Below are positions 15,795 through 24,613 of a stretch of DNA of 64,000 nucleotides, piece by piece. This stretch comes from Sphingomonas japonica. GTDB taxonomy: Bacteria > Pseudomonadota > Alphaproteobacteria > Sphingomonadales > Sphingomonadaceae. A program made the position numbers and the translations under genes. The notes beneath the pieces were generated by a model. That model did not search any database. It was not told the DNA's origin and saw only the letters and a program-made list of their open reading frames with translations. Within the stretch, counting starts at the first letter, position 1. Each line of letters opens with the position of its first letter. Location: assembly GCF_006346325.1 (NCBI RefSeq), contig NZ_VDYR01000001.1, positions 248,001-312,000 on the forward strand. The letters run 5' to 3'.

Positions 15795-16691
15795 ATGGAT
15801 ACCAAGAACCTCGATCTCGGGCTTCTCGTGACGCTTGAGACCCTCCTTGCGGAGCGTAACGTCTCACGCGCCGCGCGCCGGCTGAACCTCAGCCAACCTG
15901 CCCTGTCGGCACGGTTGGCGCGGCTCCGTGATGCACTGGGCGATCCGCTACTGATCCCGGGACAGCGCGGGATGGTCCTGACCCAGCGGGCACTCGAGAT
16001 GATGCAGCCGCTTCAGGAGGCACTGGAGAGTGTTCGCCGCGTCGTCGAGCGAGGAGCGCCGTTCGATCCGGAAACCCTGCGCTCGACCGTAGTGATCGCG
16101 GCGAGTGACTACGCCCAGTATGCGCTGCTCGCACGCTACTCGGTCGCCCTGCGGACCGAGGCGCCGATGATCCGCATCGCCTGGCGTTCCATGCCCGACC
16201 TGCTGGCACTCGCGACGCAGCTAGAGCGTGGCGAGGTGGACTTGGCCTTGGCGAGGCCCGAAACCGCGCCGGCGGGGATGCGCCAGCGCCACCTCTACGA
16301 GGAGGAGTATGTGGTCATCGCGCGACAGGGGCATCCGGCCGTGCGCGGTACCCTTGATCTGGACGTGTTCTGCGCGCTGGACCACGTCGTCGTTTCGACT
16401 CGGGGCGGAGGCTTTGCCGGGCCCACCGATGCGGCACTCGAAGCGATCGGCCGCCGTCGCACCGTCGCCTTGTCCACGTCGGGCTTCCTGATCGTGCCGG
16501 AGATCGTGTTACGATCCGACATGATCGCGGTGGTTCCACGTCGGATCGCAGACGGTTGGTCAGAGCGGGTGCAGGTGCTGGAACCGCCGCTCCACATATC
16601 CGGATTTGCCATTACCTGTATCTGGCACGAACGCACGACCAACCATCCGGCACAGAGTTGGCTACGTGACAGGCTCGCTGCGTTAGCTTGA
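15795..16691 (+). CDS. LysR-family transcriptional regulator
   Basis: A 298-residue LTTR. Its winged helix-turn-helix (residues 8-66) contains ERNVSRAARRLNLSQPALS followed by LARLRDALGDPLLI, and the effector-binding domain runs from about 92. The segment after the HTH (GMVLTQRA) and the domain start (TVVIAASDYAQYALL) resemble the NodD-like LTTR subgroup. The start is ATG 15795; an upstream in-frame codon would add a tail absent in the family. Divergent from the reductase, quinone reductase and crotonase unit, which it likely controls. Confidence 0.9.
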   Translation: MDTKNLDLGLLVTLETLLAERNVSRAARRLNLSQPALSARLARLRDALGDPLLIPGQRGMVLTQRALEMMQPLQEALESVRRVVERGAPFDPETLRSTVVIAASDYAQYALLARYSVALRTEAPMIRIAWRSMPDLLALATQLERGEVDLALARPETAPAGMRQRHLYEEEYVVIARQGHPAVRGTLDLDVFCALDHVVVSTRGGGFAGPTDAALEAIGRRRTVALSTSGFLIVPEIVLRSDMIAVVPRRIADGWSERVQVLEPPLHISGFAITCIWHERTTNHPAQSWLRDRLAALA

Positions 16692-17125
16692 CGTTTCGCC
16701 CGGCGTATTAAGGACTGGGCCCATTTTTCCGCACACGATCACTTTTAAAACGGCTGACGGCACAACGAACGGCCGCTATCTTCTTCGGAGTTCTCGATGG
16801 CTGCGGGGCAGGAAAGTGCCCATAGTCGGTCTTCCAATCGCGGTAGCAGCGAACGGCAGCTTTCAGGATCGATTGAGCGGGTGCGGAATGACGGGCTTGG
16901 GGCGCTTAGCTGTCATCTGAGATCGAGATGAACGAGCGACCGCTTCCAGGAAGAGGGCAGAGGTGTGTGGATGTCCGCCTTTGGGTCTGTGCGGACCCGC
17001 TGGATGCCTGCACTATTGGACATCGTTCCGACACAGCGGTTGTAAAAATGGTGAAAACGTCGCGGCGAAGCCTAAAAATCCACAACGGCATACCGCCGAC
17101 CTGATTAACCGCTTTCGGAGCCCTG
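16692..17125. other. Gene-free stretch with a diverged repeat
   Basis: About 430 bases between the LysR gene and yjbQ without a convincing gene. It contains repeat copy B (16927-16955) and several GTCCGC words like those in the other gene-poor gaps up to 19.1 kb. An AT-richer patch near 17040-17110 probably contains the yjbQ promoter. Confidence 0.5.
16927..16955 (+). repeat. Diverged dispersed repeat, copy B
   Basis: Begins GATGAACGAGCG and matches 10581-10609 at 25 of 29 bases in the same orientation. Both copies are intergenic. Confidence 0.5.
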
Positions 17126-17542
17126 ATGCGCCAATCATCCGCTATCCTCACTATCGACACCCGCGGGCAAGGCCTTCTCGAGGTCACCGATCGCGTTGAG
17201 ATTTGGCAGCGTGCACAGGGCGCCGACACCGGTCTGCTGACAATCTTCTGCCGACATACGTCAGCGTCACTGCTGATCCAGGAGAACGCAGCCCCCGAGG
17301 TTCGCGGCGACATCGAGCGCTATTTCGCGAGGCTCGCGCCGGAGAGCAACGCCTATGCGCATGACGATGAAGGACCGGATGATATGCCGGCGCATCTGCG
17401 CACGGCACTGACGCAGGTCCAGCTGACGATCCCGGTGATGCACGGCGATCTGGCGCTGGGAACATGGCAAGGCATCTATCTCTTCGAGCACCGCCGCCTC
17501 CCGCATCGCCGCCAACTGGCGCTGCACCTTCTAGGGGAATAG
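17126..17542 (+). CDS. yjbQ: YjbQ family protein (secondary thiamine-phosphate synthase enzyme family)
   Basis: A 138-residue YjbQ/UPF0047 protein. The motifs are unmistakable: GLLTIFCRHTSASLLIQENA (about 32-51), DDEGPDDMPAHLRTAL (77-92) and the C-terminal HGDLALGTWQGIYLFEHR (110-127), which line the metal-dependent active site. Family members show weak thiamine-phosphate synthase activity in vitro; the physiological role is unclear. ATG 17126 gives the standard length. It stands alone between two repeat-rich gaps. Confidence 0.92.
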   Translation: MRQSSAILTIDTRGQGLLEVTDRVEIWQRAQGADTGLLTIFCRHTSASLLIQENAAPEVRGDIERYFARLAPESNAYAHDDEGPDDMPAHLRTALTQVQLTIPVMHGDLALGTWQGIYLFEHRRLPHRRQLALHLLGE

Positions 17543-17660
17543 TCGCTTCCGCGGAATGTAGATGAGCACCTGAACGAATTGCAGTCGACGGGAAGCGGGC
17601 TGGGGGGTGCCCAATGACCGGGAATGGGTCTTCCTATCCAAAAGCGGCAAGTCGCCTCCC

Positions 17661-17680
17661 GCCCAATTGTGGACGTTAGC
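17661..17680 (+). repeat. Short dispersed repeat, copy C1
   Basis: CGCCCAATTGTGGACGTTAG matches 18493-18512 at 19 of 20 bases. Each copy lies shortly upstream of a small exported-protein gene (starts 17753 and 18535), so it could be part of a repeated upstream element. Confidence 0.55.
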
Positions 17681-17752
17681 TCGATCATCCAGCATATCTA
17701 AAAGCAGACAGAGATAGAGCGACCGTACCGTGGGTCTGATCGGGGAGAGTGT

Positions 17753-18388
17753 ATGCTTGGATACCGGCTGATGTTAGTGTTGGCTTGCGCTACGACAGGT
17801 GTCAGCGCTGCCGCATTTGGGCAATTTTCTGCTCCCAATCCCGAAGTGTTCGCACGCGCGGAAGATCAGGAGCGCGCACGCCTGCTCAGTAAGCCTTGCG
17901 CCGAAGCCGACGAAGGGCGTGCTTGCTATCGCTACAATGGCCGACTGATACGAGAATTCCCTTGCGCCTATTATATCGAGGCCAGAGTGATTGGCTCGCT
18001 GCCTACCGACCAATGCTACAAGATGGAGGCTGCACGCCGGTATAGGGGTATCTGGGTGGACGAGTTCGAAGGCCAAGTTTTCATACCAGAAGGGACCAAG
18101 GCACCCGAAGGGCCGCGCGGTGATTCAAAATCACCTGAATGGAGAGAGGAAGCCGACCGGGCCATTGCTGCGACAATCTGGCTCGACGTCGGACGTACGA
18201 ACATAGGGCACAAGTGGCAGCGAGGCGGCCGCAGGGCATTCATCGAGTTCATCGGCCGTAAAACGATTTATCCAGGCAACTACGGCCATATGGGAATGTC
18301 AGGGCAAGAGATCGTTGTCGATCGCGTGATCTCGCTGCGAGAATGTCCCGAAACAAGGGATTGTGGCTCTAAGCAGCCTGGCAACTAA
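17753..18388 (+). CDS. Hypothetical exported protein, 211 residues
   Basis: I do not recognise the family. The N-terminus (MLGYRLMLVLACATTGVSA, then AAFGQF) is a signal peptide probably cleaved after an AxA-like site near residue 22. The mature part has several cysteines (CAEADEGRACYRYNG, CAYYIEA, CYKMEAA) that could form disulfides in the periplasm. A C-terminal part (MGMSGQEIVVDRVISLREC) looks like a short beta region. The DNA is visibly less GC-rich than its surroundings, which fits horizontal origin. The ATG start follows GGGGAGAG at suitable spacing. Confidence 0.65.
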   Translation: MLGYRLMLVLACATTGVSAAAFGQFSAPNPEVFARAEDQERARLLSKPCAEADEGRACYRYNGRLIREFPCAYYIEARVIGSLPTDQCYKMEAARRYRGIWVDEFEGQVFIPEGTKAPEGPRGDSKSPEWREEADRAIAATIWLDVGRTNIGHKWQRGGRRAFIEFIGRKTIYPGNYGHMGMSGQEIVVDRVISLRECPETRDCGSKQPGN

Positions 18389-18414
18389 CCACCCACGACC
18401 GGACGTTCCGCACA

Positions 18415-18441
18415 CCGCTTTCCACCTATTTCCGGCCGCTC
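18415..18441 (+). repeat. Short dispersed repeat, copy D1
   Basis: The segment starting CCGCTTTCCACCTA and ending near CGGCCGCTC matches 18966-18992 at 23 of 27 bases. Both copies lie just after a small exported-protein gene. Confidence 0.45.
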
Positions 18442-18492
18442 AGATGGTGGCCGCGGCGGAGGAAGCGTCCGCCGTGCCGGGGAGGCCGCTTA

Positions 18493-18512
18493 CGCCCAAT
18501 TGCGGACGTTAG
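18493..18512 (+). repeat. Short dispersed repeat, copy C2
   Basis: CGCCCAATTGCGGACGTTAG, one mismatch from copy C1 at 17661-17680. It sits 22 bases before the lipoprotein start at 18535. Confidence 0.55.
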
Positions 18513-18534
18513 GCAGTTGTGTGACCATAGCAAA

Positions 18535-18936
18535 ATGCGGTCATTCAGACTTTCGCTGCTCAGCGTCATCGCGCTGGCGTCGTGCGCTTCCAAGCCGGTC
18601 GAAATCGATGCTAATCAGTGTTGGTCTTTGTCGCTTGGCGACAAGGTCAAAGGCACTGCCGTTCTCTTCGCTCACGCAGCCAAAGACGGCTGCATTGAAT
18701 GTGGAGCATCGGTATCCGGACGCGGCTGCCCCGGTGTAGGTTTCGCCACAGCCAATGACAGTGTCGATCAGGCCTATGAACGCATTTTGCAATCTGAGCG
18801 GCCGGATGCGTTCGGCAACGTCCGACCCGTTGTTTATCTGTCCGGCGAGGTGATCCCAAACGGCGCCACCGGAAAGCCGATGATACGCGCGAGCCTTTTG
18901 CGTCTCGCAAAGCCGGGTCTACCCAACGGCCGCTAA
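18535..18936 (+). CDS. Hypothetical lipoprotein, 133 residues
   Basis: Starts at ATG 18535 with a lipoprotein signal peptide MRSFRLSLLSVIALASCASK; the lipobox places the lipidated Cys at residue 17. The mature part contains a cysteine pair (CIECGASVSGRGC) and a C-terminal region with VVYLSGEVIP. I recognise no family. Composition is less GC-rich than the flanks, like the exported gene upstream, from which it is separated by about 145 bases of repeat-like sequence. Probably outer- or inner-membrane anchored in the periplasm. Confidence 0.65.
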   Translation: MRSFRLSLLSVIALASCASKPVEIDANQCWSLSLGDKVKGTAVLFAHAAKDGCIECGASVSGRGCPGVGFATANDSVDQAYERILQSERPDAFGNVRPVVYLSGEVIPNGATGKPMIRASLLRLAKPGLPNGR

Positions 18937-18965
18937 TCGCGCCCACTCACTGCAAAGCTGCCAGC

Positions 18966-18992
18966 CCGCTTTCCACCTAACACCGGCCGTTC
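18966..18992 (+). repeat. Short dispersed repeat, copy D2
   Basis: Matches copy D1 (18415-18441) at 23 of 27 bases. It lies in the 250-base gap between the lipoprotein and the arabinofuranosidase genes, in which no gene is seen. Confidence 0.45.
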
Positions 18993-19189
18993 GGAAAGGC
19001 TCGCGCAGATCGTAGGAGAAGCATCCGACTGAGGTGAACGTATGTCCGCTTGCGGTTACGCCCGGAGAGCGCGTGGATGTCCGCTCACGAGTCTGGTTTG
19101 CGCGCTCCAAGGTTCCGACAGTATGTTGTGAGCTTTGCAACGCGTTAATCCGCGTCGAGGATCGGCGCTGCGCCCCTAGCGTCCTTGCG

Positions 19190-20800
19190 CTATGGGGTAA
19201 CCGCCAACACCGTGACGGATTTTGGCGGCAATGTGAGGGTCATCCGACCGTCCGTCACACGAGCGGCGGCCGGCTTTGGAATGACGGCATTTGGCCTGTT
19301 ATATGTGTTGACGGCATCGACTTGGTCGGCGGTCAATACGGTGCCGGAAGCGTTTTGAAACCGAGTACCGTCGATCTGCGCGTCGATACGTGCCGGCTCG
19401 TTAGGATCGATGTTGGTGAGCGCGATCCACAGCTTTCCGTCCGCGGCGCGCGCGGCGATCGCGTCGATGCGCGGCAGGCTGACATCGCCATAGCGATAGG
19501 TGCCAGCGTCGAAGGAGATCGGCAACCGCGTGGCATCCTGGAACGGCAGGTACATCTTGAACAGATGATAGGTAGGCGTCAGCACCATTTTCGGCCCGTC
19601 CGTGAGGATCATCGCCTGCAGCACATTCACCATCTGGGCGATCGCCGTCATGCGGACGCGTTCGGCATGGCGCGCGAACATGTTGAGGTTGATCGAAGCG
19701 ATGATCGCATCGCGGATCGAATTCTGCTGATGGAGGAATCCGTCCCGGCTTCCTGGTAGCTTGGCAAGCCACACTCCCCATTCGTCGATGACCAGCGGCA
19801 CCTTCTTTTCCGGGTCGTATTTATCCATTACCGCCGAGTGGATGGCGATCATGTCCTCCATCTTCAGCGTATCTTTGATCAGCGTGGCATATTCGCGCTC
19901 GCCGAAGCCGGTGCTGGCGTAAGCCGGCGGCCAGGCGACCCAGGTATATTGGTGCATCGACAGCCCTTCGATGTTCCAGCTCCAGTCGTGGCCCTTCCAT
20001 GCGCGCATCACCGCTTCGGTATAGTCGGTACCAGGTGTTCCCGGCCCGACGGCGATCCGCTGCATCGGGTCCGATCCTGCGACCGAACCGCCAGCGGGGT
20101 TGTCGGTCCCCTGCTGCTTGAGGTTCAAGTTGCGGACGAAGCGGGCGTACCGCTTCATCTCATCGACATAATATTCGGCGCGATATGCGCCACCGCAGCT
20201 CCAGCTCTCGTTGCCGATACCCAGAAACTTGACGCGATAGGGTTCCGGATGACCGTTGGCGGCGCGCTCTGCTCCCGCGGTCGTGCGGGGATCGGCAGTC
20301 ATATAGGCTAGCCAATCGGCCGCCTCCTTGACGCTACCTGACCCCATGTTGACCGAAATATAGGCCTCTGAGCCTATCTGTTCGACGAAGTCGAAAAATT
20401 CATCGGTTCCGAAATCATTCCTCTCGAGTGCATTGCCCCAGCTGCCGTTGACGGTCACGGAGCGCTTCGATCGCGGACCGATGCCGTCGCGCCAATGATA
20501 TTCGTCAGCAAAGCAACCCCCGGGCCAACGGACGCTGGCCACCTTCAAAGCTTTGAGCGCGGCGACCACGTCCGTGCGGATGCCGCGCACGTTCGGAATT
20601 GACGAATCCTCGCCGACCCAGACGCCCCCATAGATGCCGGTCCCCAGATTCTCCGCAAACTGCCCGAAGATATTGCGATCGATCCGGGGGCCGGTGGCGT
20701 CCGCCACGATCGTCACTTTCACCGGCAGTTCTTGTGCAGATAACGTCGTCGCCGCTGTCACAGCTAGTATCGCGACCGCGCTGAAAAGATTCTTCAACAA
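19190..20800 (-). CDS. Secreted alpha-L-arabinofuranosidase, glycoside hydrolase family 51
   Basis: Releases terminal arabinofuranose from arabinan or arabinoxylan side chains by retaining hydrolysis. The 536-residue protein has a signal peptide (LFSAVAILAVTAATTLSAQ), then GH51 motifs: IFGQFAENLGTGIYGGVW (44-61), VASVRWPGGCFADEYHWRD (88-106), the acid/base Glu198 in LGIGNESWSCGG, and the nucleophile Glu340 in PLVIDEWGVW. A C-terminal beta domain follows. I place the start at TTG 20800 because AAGGAGG stands exactly at ribosome-site distance; an adjacent TTG at 20797 is also possible, while the more distant upstream frame encodes no signal sequence. No transporter or other polysaccharide gene is adjacent. 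Confidence 0.9.
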   Translation of the reverse strand: MLKNLFSAVAILAVTAATTLSAQELPVKVTIVADATGPRIDRNIFGQFAENLGTGIYGGVWVGEDSSIPNVRGIRTDVVAALKALKVASVRWPGGCFADEYHWRDGIGPRSKRSVTVNGSWGNALERNDFGTDEFFDFVEQIGSEAYISVNMGSGSVKEAADWLAYMTADPRTTAGAERAANGHPEPYRVKFLGIGNESWSCGGAYRAEYYVDEMKRYARFVRNLNLKQQGTDNPAGGSVAGSDPMQRIAVGPGTPGTDYTEAVMRAWKGHDWSWNIEGLSMHQYTWVAWPPAYASTGFGEREYATLIKDTLKMEDMIAIHSAVMDKYDPEKKVPLVIDEWGVWLAKLPGSRDGFLHQQNSIRDAIIASINLNMFARHAERVRMTAIAQMVNVLQAMILTDGPKMVLTPTYHLFKMYLPFQDATRLPISFDAGTYRYGDVSLPRIDAIAARAADGKLWIALTNIDPNEPARIDAQIDGTRFQNASGTVLTADQVDAVNTYNRPNAVIPKPAAARVTDGRMTLTLPPKSVTVLAVTP

Positions 20801-20990
20801 GCGGTGCCTCCTTAAGGTAGCGTAGTTTAGCGGCGGAAGCTGTTGTCGATCACAAAGGTGATGAGTGGCATGATCTCCAGAACCTAGCACTAGCGTATCA
20901 TTCGCGTAGCGCTAAACCGCTATCGAGGCGGAATTGATAGCAAGTGCTGGGTCGATTTACGACGGTTTTTCGAGATTTGCACGCCGGTTC

Positions 20991-21041
20991 TCTGCAATCG
21001 CACTGCAGAGGTCAGGGGTTCGATTCCCCTCAGCTCCACCA
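20991..21041 (+). other. 3' half of tRNA-Ala(CGC): probable attachment-site remnant
   Basis: The sequence contains an anticodon arm (CTGCA 20992-20996, loop ATCGCAC with anticodon CGC at 20999-21001, TGCAG 21004-21008). It also has a T arm (AGGGG 21014-21018, loop TTCGATT, CCCCT 21026-21030), the acceptor 3' strand CAGCTCC, discriminator A and CCA (21039-21041). No D arm or 5' acceptor strand precedes it, so it cannot be a working tRNA. A 3'-end tRNA copy is the hallmark of the far end (attR/attL) of an integrated element. It separates the accessory region on the left from core genes on the right. Confidence 0.8.
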
Positions 21042-21053
21042 CCACCCGCCAGC

Positions 21054-21500
21054 TCAGTTCGCCGCCAGCTGCCCGCGAATGGCGCCCGCCGGGAAATCGG
21101 CAGTGTGGACATTGACATAATAGTCGTAGGGCGCGGCGATGATCGCCGCGGCGAGCGCCTTTTCGACATTGAGGCATTCCTTGGTCGATCCGTCGACCGG
21201 GGCGGTCAGCGGAAGCACCGGCGGTCCGGCGACGCCCAGCGCGCCGCGGTGGATGTGCGCCGCGGTCGGCGTAGAGATGCCTCGCACCTGGATATCCACG
21301 CATACAGTGTTCGTGGTCGCATCGGCGGTCACCTTGGCGGTGCCGGTGCCGTCGCGATCGCCCGGGCCGGGCACTTCCTGATTTCCCACCAGCGCGGTCG
21401 TCCAGGTCTGGCCGACGGTACCGGCGATGGTCGCGCAAGCCCCGAGCGAGGCGGCAGTGAGGATCGGGACGGCGATGCGGCAGACGCGGACAATAATCAT
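21054..21500 (-). CDS. CHRD-domain lipoprotein
   Basis: A 148-residue protein starting MIIVRVCRIAVPILTAASLG with a lipobox (LGAC, Cys22). The rest is a CHRD domain, a beta fold shared with chordin: NQEVPGPGDRDGTGTAKV (about 43-60), TNTVCVDIQVRG, TAAHIHRGALGVAGP, and the ending YYVNVHTADFPAGAIRGQL. The function of bacterial CHRD proteins is unknown; they are exported. The chosen ATG at 21500 fits the signal peptide; the longer upstream frame is composition noise. The stop lies 13 bases from the tRNA fragment. Confidence 0.85.
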   Translation of the reverse strand: MIIVRVCRIAVPILTAASLGACATIAGTVGQTWTTALVGNQEVPGPGDRDGTGTAKVTADATTNTVCVDIQVRGISTPTAAHIHRGALGVAGPPVLPLTAPVDGSTKECLNVEKALAAAIIAAPYDYYVNVHTADFPAGAIRGQLAAN

Positions 21501-21555
21501 GTGCCGCACGCTAGCCTGCACCGCAGCGCTAGGAAAGGGATTCGTGCGCGGGCGT

Positions 21556-21759
21556 TCAGTGGTCGGCGAGCGCGCGTTCGGCAGTCGCGGCCTCGCGGGC
21601 TTCGCGCAGTTTCTGGGTCCGCTCGGCGCGATCCGCCATCTGTTCCCAGGCACGTCCGGCGCGCTCGCAGCGGTCGCGGACATTATCGAGCGTCGCGGCA
21701 GCGGCGGCTTCGAGCTCGGCAGCGGCGCGAGCGCGGTAGAATTCGGGGTTGTCGGCCAT
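21556..21759 (-). CDS. Small hypothetical helical protein, 67 residues
   Basis: Starts MADNPEFYRARAAAELEAAA and continues as a charged Ala/Glu/Arg-rich helix (RAGRAWEQMADRAERTQKLR) to ERALADH. It looks like a single long coiled-coil or helix-turn-helix hairpin and resembles small hypothetical proteins common in sphingomonads. No signal peptide or membrane segment. It is downstream of the cold-shock gene on the same strand but separated by that gene's terminator. Confidence 0.65.
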   Translation of the reverse strand: MADNPEFYRARAAAELEAAAAATLDNVRDRCERAGRAWEQMADRAERTQKLREAREAATAERALADH

Positions 21760-21794
21760 GCGATTCGTCACTCCACACAAGGGGATGGACAGAA

Positions 21795-21821
21795 ACGGCG
21801 GCCCGCGAACCGGGCCGCCGT
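21795..21821 (-). terminator. Intrinsic terminator of the cold-shock gene
   Basis: ACGGCGGCCC (21795-21804) and GGGCCGCCGT (21812-21821) form a perfect 10-bp GC-rich stem with a seven-base loop. Read on the minus strand, the stem is followed by TTTCTGT, which fits an intrinsic terminator 10 bases after the cold-shock stop. Confidence 0.75.
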
Positions 21822-21831
21822 CGCATGGATG

Positions 21832-22041
21832 TCAGTCTGCAGCCTGGAGATTGACCGCGGCCTGCTTGCCGCGCTTGTCGTTCTCGAGCTCGTACTGCAC
21901 GCGCTGGTCCTGCTGAAGCGTGACCATGCCTGCACGCTCGACCGCGCTGATATGGACGAAGGCATCGTTGCCGCCGCCATCCGGCGCGATGAAGCCATAG
22001 CCCTTGTCGGCATTGAAGAACTTGACGGTTCCGGTGATCAT
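21832..22041 (-). CDS. Cold-shock domain protein
   Basis: A 69-residue CSD protein that binds single-stranded RNA/DNA and acts as an RNA chaperone. MITGTVKFFNADKGYGFIAP contains RNP-1 (KGYGFI), and DAFVHISAVERAG contains RNP-2 (FVHIS). The C-terminal QRVQYELENDKRGKQAA strand completes the five-stranded barrel. Length is standard. The ATG at 22041 has AAGGAGA upstream. It is divergent from uvrB across a 218-base gap. A well-formed terminator follows, so it is likely a single-gene transcript. Confidence 0.95.
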   Translation of the reverse strand: MITGTVKFFNADKGYGFIAPDGGGNDAFVHISAVERAGMVTLQQDQRVQYELENDKRGKQAAVNLQAAD

Positions 22042-22259
22042 AGAAGGTCTCCTTGTCTTTCGGGGGCGAGCCAATGCAGCGCGCCCGGTGCCGTGGCAGC
22101 AGGGAAAGAAGGAGAAGGAGCCGCAAAGCGCCGTAGACCGTCGATATGCGACTGTAGCCACCCGCATATGGGGCAAGGCCGCAGAAATAGCAAGGAAGCT
22201 GCCAGTTTCCCTGCCTGCTGGTCATTTGTTCGCGTCGCGCGCATTCCTATATCGCGGCG

Positions 22260-24458
22260 ATGGCAATCCAGATCCGCACGTCGCTCGACGAGCCCGATAC
22301 CGGGCAGAACTTCATCCCGCATCGTCCTGCACGTCCCGCCAAGGCGGAGGGCGGGCGCCCGTTCAAGCTGGTGTCGGACTATCGGCCGGCAGGCGACCAG
22401 CCCGAAGCGATCCGCGAACTCGTCGAGGCCGCGTCGGCCGGCGAGCGCGACCAGGTGCTGCTGGGGGTAACGGGCTCCGGCAAGACGTTCACGATGGCCA
22501 AGGTGATCGAGGAATTGCAGCGCCCGGCGCTGATCCTCGCGCCCAACAAGATCCTGGCGGCGCAGCTTTACGGCGAGTTCAAGTCGTTTTTCCCCGACAA
22601 CGCGGTCGAGTATTTCGTCAGCTATTACGACTATTACCAGCCGGAGGCCTATGTGCCGCGGTCGGACACGTATATCGAGAAGGAAAGCTCGGTAAACGAG
22701 GCGATCGACCGGATGCGGCACAGCGCCACCCGGTCGCTGCTGGAGCGCGATGACGTCATCATCGTCGCGTCGGTTTCGTGCATCTATGGCATCGGATCGG
22801 TCGAGACCTATTCGGCGATGATCTTCGACCTGAAAAAGGGCCAGGTCGCCGACCAGCGCGAGATCATCCGCAAGCTGGTCGCGCTCCAGTACAAGCGCAA
22901 CGACGCCGCGTTCGCGCGCGGCAATTTTCGTGTGCGCGGGGACAGCCTGGAGATCTTCCCCTCGCATTACGAGGACAGCGCGTGGCGCATCAGCTTCTTC
23001 GGCGACGAGATCGAGGAGATCACCGAGTTCGATCCGCTGACGGGCTCGAAGGTGGCGAGCCTGGCGTCGATTCGCATCTATGCCAACAGCCATTATGTAA
23101 CGCCGGGCCCCACGCTCAAGCAGGCGGCGGGCGCGATCAAGCATGAGCTGACCGAGCGGCTCAAGGAGCTGGAGGTGGAGGGAAAGCTGCTCGAGGCGCA
23201 GCGGCTGGAGCAGCGCACCAATTTCGATCTCGAGATGATCGCGGCGACGGGAAGCTGTGCGGGCATCGAGAATTATTCGCGCTTCCTGACCGGTCGCCTG
23301 CCGGGTGAGCCGCCGCCGACCCTGTTCGAATATCTGCCCGAGAACGCGCTGCTGTTCGTCGATGAGAGCCACCAGACGATCGGCCAGATCAATGCGATGG
23401 CGCGCGGCGACCACCGGCGCAAGATCACGCTGGCCGAATATGGTTTCCGCTTGCCCTCGTGCATCGACAACCGCCCGCTGCGCTTCAATGAATGGGACGC
23501 GATGCGGCCGCAGACCACCTATGTCTCGGCGACGCCGGGCGGGTGGGAGATGGAGCGGACCGGCGGCGTATTCGTCGAGCAGGTCATCCGTCCTACCGGC
23601 CTGATCGACCCGCCGGTCGAGATCAAGCCGGTAGAGGAGCAGGTCCAGGATCTGATCGTCGAGGCCAAGAAGACGGCCGAGGCGGGCTATCGCACGTTGG
23701 TGACGACGCTGACCAAGCGCATGGCCGAGGACTTGACCGAGTATATGCACGAGGCGGGGATCAAGGTCCGCTACATGCACTCCGACGTCGAGACGCTGGA
23801 GCGCATCGAGCTGATCCGTGACCTGCGCATGGGCGTGTACGACGTGCTGGTGGGCATCAACCTGCTGCGCGAGGGGCTGGACATCCCGGAATGCGGGCTT
23901 GTCGCGATCCTCGACGCCGACAAGGAAGGGTTCCTGCGTAGCGAAACTTCGCTGATCCAGACAATCGGCCGCGCCGCGCGCAACGTCGACGGGCGCGTGA
24001 TCCTGTACGCGGACCGCATGACCGGCAGCATGGAGCGTGCGCTGGGCGAAACCAACCGGCGGCGCGAGAAGCAGGAGGCGTACAATGCCGCGCACGGCAT
24101 CACTCCGGCGACGATCAAGCGCGACATCGGCGACATCATCGCGCATGTCGCGTCGAAGGACCAGGTGACGGTCGAGATCGATGCCGACCGCCCGCACATG
24201 GTCGGCCACAATCTGCGCGCCTATATCGAAGACCTGGAGAAGCAGATGCGCAAGGCAGCGGCGGACCTGGAGTTCGAGACTGCGGGACGGCTGCGCGACG
24301 AGATCCGTTCGCTGGAGGCCGACGAACTGGGGTTGCCCGATCACCAGAAGCGCGCCCCGGTGATGGGGCGCTCGAACGAAGGCAAGCCGGGCACGCGCAA
24401 GACCCGCTATGGCAAGCAGAGCAAGATGCGCATGGGCGGCGGGCCACGCGGGCGGTGA
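22260..24458 (+). CDS. uvrB: UvrABC excision nuclease subunit B
   Basis: DNA damage-verification helicase of nucleotide excision repair; works with UvrA and UvrC. 732 residues. Walker A GVTGSGKT at 69-76, the beta-hairpin region [15 protein letters not shown] that clamps DNA, DESH box ([14 protein letters not shown]), SF2 motifs V-VI ([25 protein letters not shown]), and a C-terminal UVR domain ([19 protein letters not shown]) that contacts UvrC. The N-terminus before the Walker A and the lysine/arginine-rich C-terminal tail ([15 protein letters not shown]) are slightly long but normal for alphaproteobacteria. Confidence 0.98.
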   Translation: MAIQIRTSLDEPDTGQNFIPHRPARPAKAEGGRPFKLVSDYRPAGDQPEAIRELVEAASAGERDQVLLGVTGSGKTFTMAKVIEELQRPALILAPNKILAAQLYGEFKSFFPDNAVEYFVSYYDYYQPEAYVPRSDTYIEKESSVNEAIDRMRHSATRSLLERDDVIIVASVSCIYGIGSVETYSAMIFDLKKGQVADQREIIRKLVALQYKRNDAAFARGNFRVRGDSLEIFPSHYEDSAWRISFFGDEIEEITEFDPLTGSKVASLASIRIYANSHYVTPGPTLKQAAGAIKHELTERLKELEVEGKLLEAQRLEQRTNFDLEMIAATGSCAGIENYSRFLTGRLPGEPPPTLFEYLPENALLFVDESHQTIGQINAMARGDHRRKITLAEYGFRLPSCIDNRPLRFNEWDAMRPQTTYVSATPGGWEMERTGGVFVEQVIRPTGLIDPPVEIKPVEEQVQDLIVEAKKTAEAGYRTLVTTLTKRMAEDLTEYMHEAGIKVRYMHSDVETLERIELIRDLRMGVYDVLVGINLLREGLDIPECGLVAILDADKEGFLRSETSLIQTIGRAARNVDGRVILYADRMTGSMERALGETNRRREKQEAYNAAHGITPATIKRDIGDIIAHVASKDQVTVEIDADRPHMVGHNLRAYIEDLEKQMRKAAADLEFETAGRLRDEIRSLEADELGLPDHQKRAPVMGRSNEGKPGTRKTRYGKQSKMRMGGGPRGR

Positions 24459-24613
24459 CGCCTTTGCAGCACTGCGCATGGCGCGCAGGGCATCGCCTGC
24501 CTGCTTTCAGGCGGATCAGCGGGTAGCAGCCGTTGATTTTGGAAGTCCGGGTACGGCTTGCCGTAGCCGACTGCCGGGTCTAGCAACAACGTCCAGACAC
24601 GGGAGTCGACAGT

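Noticed and set aside
20991..21041. Functional tRNA gene
   Set aside because: The D arm and 5' acceptor strand are missing; upstream bases cannot pair with CAGCTCC.
20920..21438. Minus-strand frame encoding a GIEPLTSAVRLQR-type peptide
   Set aside because: This is the antisense translation of the tRNA-Ala fragment, a well-known source of spurious proteins.
22038..24479. Minus-strand 813-codon frame opposite uvrB
   Set aside because: Antisense shadow of a gene with full UvrB motifs.
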